From assembly GCA_905221605.1 (NCBI GenBank), contig CAJNDS010001112.1, positions 1,495,972 to 1,559,971 on the forward strand: a DNA stretch of 64,000 nucleotides. Reading direction: 5' to 3'. Within the stretch, counting starts at the first letter, position 1, and every line of letters begins with the position of its first letter. Source of the DNA: Symbiodinium natans (Eukaryota; Sar; Dinophyceae; Suessiales; Symbiodiniaceae). A program made the position numbers and the translations under genes. This document shows, piece by piece, positions 10,418 to 23,811 of this stretch. The notes under the pieces were generated by a model. That model made no database searches, was not told the DNA's origin, and saw nothing but the letters and a program-made list of their open reading frames with translations.

Positions 10418-13400
10418 GTTCTAAAGAGATGAACCCTAGGGCTCCAAGGGTTTAGGGTTTAGGGTTTAGGGTTTAGGGTTTAGGGTTTAGGGTTTAGGGC
10501 TCCAAGTATACAAATGATACCGACATTGGGGTCTAAAGTCTGTAATTTTATATTTACTTTGAGGCTATTTGGAGCCATCGGGGAAAGAATACGCAGATGT
10601 AGCCACAGCGACGTAAGCGTTCCTGCTTCTCCAAAACCTTACCCTAAACCCTAAACCCTTCTCCAGTTGTCTCAGGCAGGCGGCAGCAGACGAAGCGCCT
10701 CAGCTGTTCTGGAGGGTCAGACTTAGTAGTAGAGTAGATAGCCTTTAACCTTTTTGGGGTATAAGAATTCCTAATATAGTCCCCAAGGTTAACCTTTAGT
10801 TTTCTAGGCTACTGGACAACTAAGCAGAAGATTCGGGGCTTGCTCCCGAAGATCAGGCAGGAGCCCCTTCGTAACCTCCAAACCTTACATATCGTGCGGT
10901 CTGGACTGCTTTGGGGCCCTAAGCCCCCAGCCCCCCAAACTTCTGCTCTCATGATTATAACCCCTAAGCACACGTGATTATAACCCCTAAACCCACGTCG
11001 TGAGCCGCCAGAGCCCGTTCCTCCTTTCATGTTGCCGTAGTGCCGATTCCTTATTTCTTGTCATTGTTGCCGGTGAGCGCTGTGGATGGATGAGCAATCC
11101 GGCTGCATGGGTGTTCTTTTCGAGTGGTCTTGCAACCGCCCTAAACCCTAACGGCATCGGGGCTCCGCAGCCCTAAACCCTAAAACCCTAAACCCTAAAC
11201 CCTATAAACCCTAAACCCAATTAACTGAATGCGGCCGACATCCCTGGAGCTGCGCGCAAAGCCTTTTAATACTCACGGGCACCCGGACGATGCATTTTGT
11301 CCATAAGCCCAGAAGCTTCAGACCAAACACGCATGATTCTTGACTGAGTCCCTCAACCCAAGTACGTCGCGCTGCTGGTCGCCGGCAAAGGCATACCTGA
11401 CCTTCAGTTGCTACAGCTACGTGACCAAAAGAAGCAGGCGCAAAAGCCCCTTGCATCAGCCTCACGTGACGGGCCTCTGCAAAATGGGCTTGAAAGTTGG
11501 ATGAGTCACCGCCACTGGCTGAACAATCATGGAGTTCTGGCAACAAGATCAAGCCCAACCCATTTCTTCGGTTGATCAAAGCACCTGCTCTCAAAATGGC
11601 TTATGTTTCCCTTGTAAACCTGTAGGAACGCTCAATAGTTTCCCAAGACGGAGCCTTCACAACCACCATATGGGTTTGGGGGGGTGTGCTCGGCTGGTTC
11701 CCTTGCCGGCAACTGTCCAAGTGCCAGCCCGGTCCGGAATTCGTCGATATGTGAGCACTTCAGCCCCATAAAGTAGGCCAGAACCCTCCAGCCCAGATTA
11801 CCTTAGGCTTGAGGGTTTAAAAAACCCTCAACCCTAAATCCTGCAAACCCTGTATTTATCCCCAAGTGCCTAGGAGACGCGGCCCATCATGCGCCTGATC
11901 TACCGCAGCCGCTGCGACCACTTGTGGGAGATGTGCCTTGGAATGGGAGCTTTGGGGGCCTCGGTTCAGTAGGGAGAGGGATGATTCTGGCCTGGGGGCG
12001 TTGAGTTTTTTTTGGGTAGGGTTTCGGACAGAGCCCTAAGACCTAAGAGTGGTACGCTGGGCGTACAGCATGCCAACAATAGCCGGGGGGGTTTCCAAAA
12101 AAAGTCTCACCCCTTACCCGCGTCCCAGTACTAGAGCCCCTGAACTTTGGGAAGCACAAGTAGGGCCCCCGCTAAGTATTGCAACACCCTAGACTCGCTG
12201 CAACTCCTTAGCAATCTATCCTGAGACCCAAGCCTTGAGTCTGAGTACCCGAGATGCACCAATCTTGGTTGGGGCTTCGTTGGGTTTACGTTTCATAAGG
12301 GACCCTGAATAGACCCCCCCAAATAGTAGGGTTCCGGGTTTCCTTTACTTTACGGACCCCAACAAGGTGCCCCTGATTTCGGAAACCCCCCATTTAGGGT
12401 TTACCAATTTTTTTTTAGCCACCCCCCCTACCCGAATTGCACCAGGCTGGATGACCCGGACTCCAGCTGCTCCGCCTGGGCCGTGTCCCAGTTCTTGCCC
12501 CTCGGGGCGTTTTGGGTCAGCAGGGTTTCGGCGAGAAGGCGAGGTGTTGCTGAGGTTGTCCTAAACCCTAAACCCTAAAACCTAAACCCTAAAACCCTAA
12601 AACCTTAAAACCTTAAAACCCTAAAACCCTAAAACCCTAAACCCTAACAGTCTTAGCAGGGTTGGGGTGGGGGGTTCTACTTTAAGACCTTCCTGCCAAG
12701 GGTAAGAACCGCTGAGCTCTTAAGTCTGCAAATCCCCGACCGCAAGAAAAACTAAACCCCTCAAAAGCCTCCGAGTCTTCGGAGGAAAGGCCTGAACCTA
12801 AAGCACCTCCTAACTTCCAGAGAAAGGGGCCCAAACCCCTGAACCCCAAGCACCGAAAAAGCCTTCCGAAGCCTTCAGAGGAAAGGCCTGCTCCTGGTGA
12901 GTCTAAACCCAAAACCCCAAACCCCAAACCCCCAAACAAATCTAAACTTTCAACCTCAAACCCCCAAACCCCTAAACAAAACCTTTCTGACCCCAAAAGA
13001 ATCCTTTCTAACGACTCCGAGGAAAGGCCTGGTCGTGGCGAACCTGAACCCTAAACCCTAAACCCTGAACCCTAAACCCTAAACCCTAAACCCTAAACCC
13101 TAAACCCTAAACCCTAAACCCTAAACCCTAAACCCTAAACCCTAAACCCTAAACCCAAGGAAGGGCCTGGTCCTGGTGAGCCTGATCCTCTCCTTGCTGG
13201 TCACCGCCCAAGAGCCCCTTCTCGATGTCACCACCTCGGCGGTGCTGGAGATCCCGGGTTGGGATGCTTTGTATAAGGGTTTAGGGTTTAAGGCTTAGGG
13301 CTTAGGGCTTAGGGCTTAGGGTTTAGGGCTTAGGGTTTAGGGTTTAGGGCTTAGGGCTTAGGGCTTAGGTCTTAGGGCTTAGGGCTTTTGGTTTAGGGTT

Positions 13401-16400
13401 TAGGGTTTAGGGTTGTGCGAGAGATTCGAAGCTGCTGTCGCTTTTGGACGTCCGTGTTCCCCCCGTCGGGCCCACTTCGTCTCGCACTGTTTGGGGTCTA
13501 CGTTGGCATAATCGAGCTCAGTGATAACTTTGTATCTTTCTTTGTTTTTGTTGGCAAGGGGTGGGGGCGCATTAAGTTGTTTGGGGCTTTGGCGATCCGG
13601 AGTGTGGAGGGAGAAAGAGAGGGAGAGGACATTTTTTGGGGGCTACTTGAAGGTTCATGGTACTTTGTAACCAATTATAACTGTACTTATAACCCAAATT
13701 ATATCTATATTGGGGCACTTAAGGGGCTTATAAGTGCAGTTATATGTACAGTTATAATTGGTTACCAAGTACCATGAGCCTTCAAGTAGGATTTTTTGCT
13801 TCAGGAGACCGGATTCGATGCCATCTTCCTCATGGAGCCCCCTGCCTCGAGATTCGAGCCTTTCCTAAGCCCTAAACCCTAAACCCTAAACCCTAAACCC
13901 TAAACCCTAAACCCTAAACCCTAAACCCTAAACCCTAAACCCTAAACCCTAAACCCTAAACCCTAAACCCTAAACCCTAAACCCATCCCCTAAACCCCCT
14001 CCAGCCCCAAAACTCCACATCACACCAAGGCCTTACACCTGCTAGTGCGGGGTGGTTCCCTGTGTCTTTTTTCTTTTTTGGTTCTTCGGTCCCCTTGCAC
14101 AGCAGCCAACCCCCACCCAAAAAAGGGTGCCCTTATGATATGGTTTCTGGGGCTACCGAAGCCTTACTTAGGGCTAGTGGGACATGATCTTTGATTTTTG
14201 GGTACTCCAATTCCTAAGAAACAGCAAAAGTTAGATTTTTCATGAATCTTGCCTAGGATGCCCAGTAGTACCCTTGTTCCCTTTTTGGGGGGGTTCAGGT
14301 TCCCTTATAAACCCCTCTAAGCAAAAAAGGGCACCCTTTTTAAGCCTAGGTTACTGGGCAGCCTAGTCAGCAACCCCACAGGTCGGGATATTTGTGGGTG
14401 TTTCGGAGCTCTCGGGGCTGCATTCTGTTCTTGGGGCTCTGAGGAAGGCGATCTTTGGTGAATCCCTAAACCCTAAACCCTAAACCTATAAACCCTATCC
14501 CTAAACCCTAGACCCGAAACACTGAACCCTGCCCCTAAACCCTAAACCCGCCTCTGCATCTCTGGAGCTGGCATAGGAGAATACCCACGGAGGCCTCAGA
14601 ACATCTAACGCCCAAGCGGTTTGTACCCCGCGAACTTGTGCAAACGCCAACAGCAGCTCCCTAAACCCTAAACCCTAGACCCTAGAAACACTAAACCCTT
14701 TAGGGTTCAGGCTTTGGGGTTTAGGGTTCTACCCCAACTCCCTAACCCCTGTGTGGGACTGAGATTCCTCTGCCGATGCGTCTCTTCCCCGTCGAAGCGC
14801 CTCGAGCTTGTGGAGTTTGGGTTTAGGGTTTAGGGTTTAGGGTTTAGGGTTATTTAGGGTTTAGGGTTTAGGGTTGGAGGAAGGATATCTGCACCGTTCC
14901 CCGAGTAGTCCCCTTCGTAGATGCAAAAAAAAGCGTTTAGGGTTTAGCTCATCCGTCTGGGCAACTTGGCGTTGTTAGAAAACACACGGGGCGCTGAGTA
15001 GCTGCCATCTCGTCAATGCTAGAAGCCTCTTCAGCCTCTTAATTTTGTTTGCGAACTTTTGAAGCATGGGACGCATTCATTCACTCAGGATGTTTCTTCG
15101 ACCTAGTCTGGAAAGTAGCAGTTGCGGAAAGCAGACAAGTGAGAAGCTCGTTTTGTTTCATGCGGTTCATCCTCCATCCTCCTTCTCAGGGACGAGTCTT
15201 AACTGAACCTCCCAAGCCATCTTCAGGAGGATTTACGTCCGAGACCCGTTCAGTTGGTGCGACATGTTCCTTGGCTCTGCATGGTGCATCTCTTCGCGGC
15301 CATGTGGTGCATTCGTGACATGGGGCGGGGGGGGGGGGGGGGGGGGGGCGATTCTCCTAGACAATTCCAGCGCGTGAACCGGCGCACGTAAAGTGCCCTT
15401 CGCAGCGACCTCAGACAAGATGGAGGGTTTAGCTGTGTACCCAAGCCTGACCTTGGCACCTGAGCACCACTGCTGCGGGGCAGATCTTCCAAACCCCCTT
15501 AATTAAGGAATATACCCTAATTTATACTCAGGATCATTGTTATGAATTAGGGTCATTCCTCAATTCAGGAGCTTTGGAAGATCTGGGCCCTCGTTTAAAA
15601 CCCTAAACCCTAAACCCTAAACCCTAAACCCTAAACCCTAAACCCTAAACCCTAAACCCTTGAAACTTGGGAGTAACAGGAGCCACCTCATGCGTTCTTG
15701 GAGGTGAGTGTGAGCTGTTGGGGTAGGGGTTCAAGCCTACAGGATGCTGGGTTTAGGGTTTAGGGTTTAGGGTTTAGGGTTTAGGGTTTCATTCCGAAGT
15801 CGTTACCCTCCAGTGTGGCTGGTCTGCAGGGCGGGTTGCACAAAAACATCCTGTGCACCCTATACGGTGGTTTACGATATTAGGGGTATTCTTCTAAGGG
15901 AATCCTATCATTTGGGGGTCGATCCCTTATATTCGTAAACCCCCGTATGCGCATATATACACCCTATTCACCCTGTAAGCCCAAACCCTAAACCCTAAAC
16001 CCTAAACCCTAAACCCTAAACCCTAAACCCTAAACCCTAAACCCTAAACCCTAAACCCTAAACCCTAAACCCTAAACCCTAAATCCTAAATCCTAAACCC
16101 TAAACCCTAAACCCTAAACCCTAAACCCTAAACCCTAAACCCTAACCCTAAACCCTAAACCCTAAACCAAATAGGCGAAAGTTGAGGCTGGCCGCCCTAG
16201 GGCTGCCACTCCGCGCCAGCGCTGGCTTCGTCCTCCAGCCGCTGTCCTCCTTGGAGGCTGGGGGGTTTTGGAGGTGGAGGGCTTGGGGTTTTACGATGTA
16301 TATAGGTGGTTGTCAAAATTCTCCCCAAGAGGGATCACATTTTTGACAACCACCCGCATAGGGTTTGGGGTCATGGTTTGGAGGGTTTGTATAGGGCTCA

Positions 16401-19400
16401 GGAACCTTAGGGTTTACGGTTTAGGATGTATAGGGTTTGGCATGGTTAGGGTTTAGGTTGTATGATACGGCTGAGGGGCTCTTCGGGGTTCAGTATCGTG
16501 TAGGGGGTTGAGGGCTGTAAAAGGGTTGAACCCCTAAACCCTAAACGCTAAACCCTAAACCCTAAGCCCTAAACCCTAAACATTCATGCACAGCGAGAAT
16601 GCACAGAGGCCCGGAGGCAAGATAAGTGTGCAAGGCAGCAGTCCTGGCAGGAACTTTCATCATCGCCCTGAGTCCGTGTTTGAAAAGCAAGTTTGGGTTT
16701 AGGTCCTTGTCGGTTTACGAGGTAGGCCCTTGGGATAATTGATATTTTCCCTTGTTGGGAGGGTTTGCTTAAGGTTCAGGGTTTATTTAGGGTCTATAGG
16801 GCTTGGGGTTGAAGGTTCGGGGGATCACTTTCTCCCTGGCAGTGACTACTTGCTCCGGTGGTTGCTTCCCAAATGTGATGTGAGTGTTGTTCCCTATACC
16901 CGAAACCCTAAACCCTAAACCCTAAATGTTGAGGGCTGTCGAGTTTTGGCAGGTGCCTTTAAGAAGTTTTCAACCTCAGGGCTTGCGAGAAGACTTTCGG
17001 ATGTTGGACAGCTCTAAGCCCTGCACTTGGGATGTTTCCCCTTTATGCTAACAGCTCTTAGGGTTTAGGGTTCAGGGGTACTAAAATCCCCTTTATACTA
17101 ACAGTCCTTAATAGGCCCCCCCCCCCCATACTCACAGTCCTTAATAGGGATTATAGTACCCCCTATGATAGTCCCTATTAAGGACTGATAGTAGACCTAA
17201 ACCGTAAACCCTAAACCCTAAACTCTAAACTCTAAACCCTAAACCCTAAACCCTAAACCCTAAACCCTAAACCCTAAACCCTAACTAAACCCTATATACA
17301 CCCGAAACCCTAAACTCTAAACCCTAAACCCTAAACCCTAAACCCTCAAGGGGGAACGTCCCAGCCCTGCACGGTCGACCCCTTGGTGTGCTCCCCACCT
17401 GCGGCGGAGGCACCCTCTGTGCAGCAGGTCCTGCTGCCTCTTGGCCTGGCCTTGGCCTAGGGTTTAGCGTTTAGGGTTGAGGGTTTAGGGTTTAGGATTT
17501 AGGGTTTAGGGTTTAGGGTTTAGGGTTTAGGGTAACCCGGCTTCGGATGTTTGGGGTCAAGGGACTAAAGGAGGGACCCTCATAAGGGACCTTCGGGGTC
17601 AGGCAAAAAAGGTATGTAGGAACTTTTTTTTAAAACCCTAAACCCTAAGCCCTAAACCCAAAACCCTACACCCATATATATATATATATATATATATAGA
17701 TAGAGGGGTTCTCTAGGGGTCCCTCCTTGTACCCCTTAATGGGGGAACCCTGAAGTTGTCCTGAAGCCATGCGCAGCGATCTACCCTCAGATTTTTTCTC
17801 ACTGCTTTCAGTATTTGGGGTTTAGGGTTTAGGGTTTAGGGTAAGTGTGCAGCCCTATCTTGTTATCTACACCCTGCAGGCCCTGTAAGTCTGAGCCTTC
17901 ACACCCCCTCACCCACATCCCGGAGGCCCGGGAGGTTCCGTGATTCCTTGGGCGCTTCGGCGCACCTTGAGTAGTGGCAGGGCGAGCTTTAAAAAAGCCC
18001 TGAACCTAGAGCCCTAAAGGCCCCTGCAGCAGGGTTTAGGGTTTAGGGTCTAGGGTTTAGGGTTTAGGGGCGATGGCATCCTTTTGCACTGAATGTTGGC
18101 TCACCGTTGCGAGTCTCCATTTTTGCAGTAACCTGGAGCATTGGCAGTCGGGTGGCAAAAATGACTAAACTCTAAACAACTCAAAAAAGCAGCCCCAAAT
18201 AGTCCTAAACAGCCGAAAGAGTCCTGATTTTAAAAGATTGTTGGGGCGCATGAAGTAAGTGCTGACGAAGTCAGCGTCGCCTGACGTCGCTGTGCCCTTG
18301 AAAGGGGATACTGTGCTCGGGCGCTAAACCCTAAACCCTAAACCCTAAACCTAAACCCTCAACCGTAAACCCTAAACCCTAAACCCAAAACCCTAAACCC
18401 TAAACTTCAACCCTGAACCCTTAAGGCTCCTCTTCGTGCCCATCCTACGGTTCCTCAAGCTGATCAGGCCAGGGCAGCAGCTGCAATGAGCCATTTTTCT
18501 TGGAAGTCGGCGTAGGGTTTAGGCTTTATTTAGGCTTTAGGGTTTAGGGTTTAGGGTTTAGGGACTGGGTTTAGGGTTTAGGGTTTAGGGTCTGGTGTCT
18601 AGGGTTTAGGGTTGAGGGTTTAGGGGTCAGACAAAGTGGATTAGTTGTCGGGTTCCCTAGGCCCTCACGAGAACCTTGGAACCTAAGCCCCAGATTTCTG
18701 ACGGGGTTATGTTTGAGTTTCGGGGTTGGGCTGGTCGAGTGATCCCGATGTCTTTTTTGATGCACACCATGTCGCAGAGGCTTTAAGAAAAGCAGCCCAT
18801 TCAATTGGAATGGGCAGTTTGGGGCAGTCTGTGTTCACGTCTTAGCTTTATCTTGAAAAAAAGCTTATAGGGGGAAACGATTGGTGGTCAAACAGGATTG
18901 GGGTTTATGCTAATAAGGGACCCCTAATATAGACTCCCAATTAGTAGGATCCCCTTGCAATCGGACCCCAGTAGTAGGGTCCCCCTGTGATCGTAAACCC
19001 CCGTGTGGCTTGAGCAAAGTTTCGGGGCATGCTTGGCTTCTCCAGAGTGAGGCAGCCCCGACGCCGAAAGGTTCTTCAGCCACAAGTCATGAGTCCCATA
19101 AGCCGAAACCTTCGAAGCCCTAAGCCCTAAGCCCTAGGCCCTAAGCCCTAAGCCCTAAGCCCTCGCAACGTGCGTGTTCAGAGGTACTTCGAATCCTTCC
19201 ACCTCCTGGTGGACGCGGGGACGCCTGGCATGGTAGATGTAGGGCAAAAGTGCGATAAACACAAAGACGGCTCGAGTACTGCCCGAGCAAAGAGGTTGCA
19301 GATGAGGTTGCGACTGAGAGTGTTGTTTCGATATTGATAGCGCGCAAGTTAGAAAGGCGCCACGTAGCCTTGGTTCTTGTTGTGTGTGGGTAGCTTTGTT

Positions 19401-22042
19401 AAGGTTTGGTTTGTCTTTGCAAGACGTCATGACGCAGATACTGTAGTTGTAGTTGCCCCACACACGCTCTAACCAAAACGCATGGTCGTTCACGGACCCA
19501 GCTCTGTTGCCTGGAGACAACAAAGTTCGGGTAGAGTTCAGATGTTCAGGTTTCGAGGCTTCACTTACTTAGCCAACAGCTGAACTTTAAGCTTTTTGGG
19601 TTTCCTTTAAGCTTTTTGGGTTTCCTTATTCAGTAGGAATAAAGTTTAACCTTTTCCCCCCCCTGGGTTATTGGAGAAGTACGTTTATCTCAGGAAGAAC
19701 TCCATCGCTGCACTTCCGGTGCTCTTCTATACGATGGCCGTCATCACACTGGTCTCCTCCTCCGCGATCTACCTCGCTGAGTCCAGGCACTCAACAAACG
19801 GGCTGACCCCAGCAAAACTTGCCAGGGTTTAGGGTTTAGGGTTGTCCAGACATTTTTCACAGATTGTCAGTATGTCTGAGCCTGGAGTCAAAAGGGGTTT
19901 AGCGTTCAGGGGGGTTTGGTTGTATTTGTCATGCACTTATTGTCAGTGTTTTTTGGAGGGAGAGGGCCGGGCGCCGGGTAGGTCCCATTCCTCAGCGCGC
20001 CCAGACTTCCAGCAGACAACTTCAGACTGAAATCTTGCATTGCATGCAACCCTGCAACCTCCCAAGTCTTGCCTTTTCGGCCCTGAACCCACCACCCCGA
20101 AACCCTAAGCCCTAACCCCTAAACTAACCCTAAACCCTAAACCCAAAACAGTGAGTTGTCCACCCCGGACCTCCTCGGCAGGGACAACATCCCGAGCCTG
20201 CCGCACTCGATTTGGCTGGCGCTGGTGACCATGACCACCGTCGGCTATGGCGACTACGCTCCAAAATCTACAGGCCGCCTCATGCATTGTCTTGTAAGCC
20301 ATGGCTGCGAATTCCGCGCCTGTTCTTTCTACTTGTTCTTCGGAGACACAAGTGGCTTCAGTGCACTCATTCGGATGGAGAGAACCCTAAGCCTTCAACT
20401 CTGGGGGTAATCCCTCCCCGACAAACCACGACCCCTAAATCCCTGGAGTACTCGTACCAAGACGATTCAAAAAACCCTAAACTCTAAACCCTAAACCCTG
20501 AACCCTAAACCCCACACCCTAAGCCCGAAACCTTGCAAACCATGGAAGGCGGCTACTTTGTGGTTGCGACGCTCACGGGTGTCAGCATGCTTTTCCTGGC
20601 TCTGCCCGTGGGCAGCCGGGCCCTGCTTCGTTTTGGGGCTTTAGTGGTAGGTTTTAGGGTTTAGGGTTCAGGGGTTTAGGGTGTAGGGCAGCAATGAGTC
20701 CGGATGCAAAAACAGGGTTTCGGGCTGAGGGTTGCGTAAAGGGTTTTCGCGTTCAGGACAGAGGAATCTGGGGCTTTAGGGGCGATAAGGGCTTGGGGTT
20801 TTAGGGTTTAGGAATTCAGGGCTTTAGGGGTGATTAGGGTTTAAGGATTTTAGGGTTTAGGATTCTAGGGTTTTTAGGGATATAAGGGCTTAGGGCTTTG
20901 AGCATGTAGCGTTTATCCGACACCCAAAGCGGGTGCATAGCTTGCAAGGACACCTCGTGACAAGGTGGCGACTAGCCCTAAGCCGTAAGCCCTAAACCCT
21001 AAACCTTGAGTGGTGTGAGCAGTGCGGGTGGCTAACAAACAAGACCCCAAACCCTAAACCCTAAACCCCAAACCCCAAACCCCAAACCCTAAACCCTAAA
21101 CCCTAAACCTTAAACCCAGCCAGCCGTGGCCCGGAAGGAGGAGGGGTGGAGACCTCCGGGCTTCGGGGTTTCGGACTGTTTGGCTTTGCAGGTTTAGGGG
21201 GCTTAGAGACCTTCATATGAGCGCCTGCCAAAATTATGTTTCTTGAAGCCAGTACTACGGTGGACACGAGTTGTTGCGAACATCAGTAAACCATGGAAAG
21301 CGATATGGGCCCCACCTAAAGCGATAACCTTAGTTACCACATCTCAACCTGTTTTGCTTGATGTGGTCCCGCAGTCCCATCGTATGTAAAGCGATATGGG
21401 CCCCACGTAAAGCGACTAAAAAGGGTTTGAGGGTTGTGCTGTTCTAGCTAGGAGGTGCAGATGGATGCAAACTTGGTTTTAAGCTTCGGGATGTATCTGG
21501 TTCCCAAGGCTTCAACCCTCAGACCCCCTGGGATGGGAGGGTTGGGAAGGAAGGCGGCTAGGGTTTCGATAGGGTCTGAGTAGCTTAGGATGTGTGAGGC
21601 CCCCATCATGGAAATTCTAGAGCCTAAAGCCACGCTAAACCGTGGCAGTGCGAAACCAGCCCCTTAGTGCGCCACATGCCACCCTCAGCCCCTCGGCACG
21701 GAAGTGGAGTTCAGGGTTTAGGGTTTAGGGTTTAGGGTTTAGGGTTGAGGGTTGAGGGTTGTTTGTTGTTTGGGGTGTAGGGTTTCGGGTACAATCCAAG
21801 GCATCATCGGGCACGTCTTTACGGCTTGCTGGGAAAGCCGCGCACAAGTTCTGCTCATGAACAGAGTTCGGAAGTGTTTGATCAAGTGGCCTGGAGGGAA
21901 TGGCTTGTTCGCGGGTTCATGGGTTGCAGAAATATACATACTAATATAATATGAAGATAAATATAGCTCTAAATAAGAATGCATTACGTAAACCGATCAA
22001 ATAAAGTAATGAATACATAAGTATGCGTATATATATATACAT

Positions 22043-22073
<31 letters not shown>

Positions 22074-23780
22074 TTTGTTTATTTAGTTATGTATACCGCA
22101 AGACTGTATGGGACAATAGTCAACCCCCTGGCTTCATGGTCCCGTAATGTGGGTCCTTACCTCCTTCCGAAGTATATACATATATATATATATATATGTT
22201 TGTGAATATACAAGGAGACCCCTTTCAAGGGCCCATATTGAGGGACCATGTAAACTACTTAACCGTAAGCCATAAGACCTAAATTTGAGAAACCCAGGTG
22301 GGGCTACACCACCAAAGACTAACCGCAAGCCATAAGACCTAAATTTAAAACCCAGGTGGGGCTACACCATCAAAAACTAACCGTAAACCATAAGACCTAA
22401 ACTTAAAACCCAGGTGGGGCTACACCATCAAAGACTTGAAGATCTTGGTGGAGCGCCTCGGCCGAGCTGCCCGGGCGCTTTGCAGAGGAATGCAGGGCTG
22501 CTTAGGGTTTACCTTCAGAAACCCAAAACCTATTTTTTTAAGGTTACCTAGGAATCCTAGAAGCGCTTTATAGTCAGAACCTACCAAACAACCTACAATA
22601 AAGCAGGTTTCGGGTTCTTAAGGTATAGGGTTTTGCGCAAGTCCAGACACAAAAATGGGGTTCGGGAACGTTCCGGGTTTCGGCGACTTGTTCAGTCACT
22701 TGGTGGTGCTGGAGCCTACACCTCTGTGATTGCCCTAACCCCTAAGCCCTACACCCTGCACCTCGTTCAGCAGACCATCGCTGACAAAGGTACGTGGATG
22801 CGGATGGGGACGCTTGCTTCCGCAACGGAGTGCAGCTCCTATCTCTCTGAGCCCTAACACCCTTCAAGACTTGAAGCCCTAAACCCTAAACCCTAAACCC
22901 TAGACCCTAAACCCTAAACCCTAAACCCTAAACCCCCCAAGTCCTGAGACCATCTCGGCTCCTGGCTTTTTGGCTTCGGATCACAGAGGCGATCTGCCCT
23001 TGACGGAGCAGAAGCTGAGAGGGTACCCTCAGCCCCTAAACCCTAAACCCTAAACCCTAAACCCCCCTTAGTAGAGTTCAACCTCTTGGGGGGTATATAC
23101 AATCCTAGCATGATTTGGGCCAGGGTACTCTGCAACTAGGTAGTAACATTTGTGGGGTATTCTGATCCCCACATAATCCCAAAGGTTAACCTTTAGCTAC
23201 TATGAACACTGGACAACTCAGCAGAGGGAGCCCGAAGCAACCCTAAACCCTAAACCCTAAACCCTAAACCCTAAACCCTAAACCCTGAACCCTGAACCCT
23301 GAACCCTGAACCCTGAACCCTGAAGCTGAGGATGGGACGCTGAACTTGCCCGAGTTTATCGAGCTCATCCGGCAGATGAGGATTGGGCTCAGCTCCGCGT
23401 CATGGCCGCAAGGTCCTTAGAAACCCCAAACCCCAAACCCTATACCCGATACCCTAAACCCTAAACCCTAAACCCTAAACCCTAAACCCTAAACCCTAAA
23501 CCCTACACCCTAAACCCTAAACCCCAAACCCTAAACCCTAAACCCTAAACCTAGACCCAAAGGCCCCCGAGCCAAGGACAGTGCCGTCGAGCTCTTCATG
23601 CTCTTTGATGATGACCACAGCGGACTCGCTGCTTGGTTAGGATTTGGACTGGGATGTTTCGGGTTTCGGGTTTTGCGAGACTCCACCAGATCTACAGCCT
23701 TGTTTACGCAGCACTTTGGTTTTCGAAGGGAGTAGTTACGAATACGATATGCTTAGTACACTACAGTACCCCCCCCCCCA

Positions 23781-23811
<31 letters not shown>

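Larger units (their letters stand above)
14367..18425. other. Intron-rich stretch between S2 and S4 exons
   Basis: Mostly telomere-like arrays, inverted-repeat elements and unique AT-richer DNA. The S3 exon should lie here. GC-rich candidates are 16176-16255 and 17355-17456; the latter includes TVDPLVCSPPAAEAPS, loosely like the N/T-x-V-D start of S3, but I cannot confirm it. The 370-base stretch 15030-15400 is free of arrays and shows no recognisable product. Confidence 0.4.
20615..23330. other. Introns between S6 and the EF-hand exons
   Basis: TTTAGGG-rich 5' part, then CCCTAAA arrays and unique DNA. A possible exon is 22434-22484 (LKILVERLGRAARALC after CAAAG), and 22770-22789 could be a micro-exon. 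A 31-base segment (AAAGCGATATGGGCCCCAC...) is repeated at about 21298 and 21388. TA and ATTT microsatellites occupy 22027-22095. No other gene seen. Confidence 0.4.

Noticed and set aside
20274-20410. Extension of the pore exon past 20273 using the GTAAGC donor at 20294
   Set aside because: It would add seven residues after KSTG and break the filter-to-S6 spacing and the codon phase with the S6 exon; the GC donor restores both.
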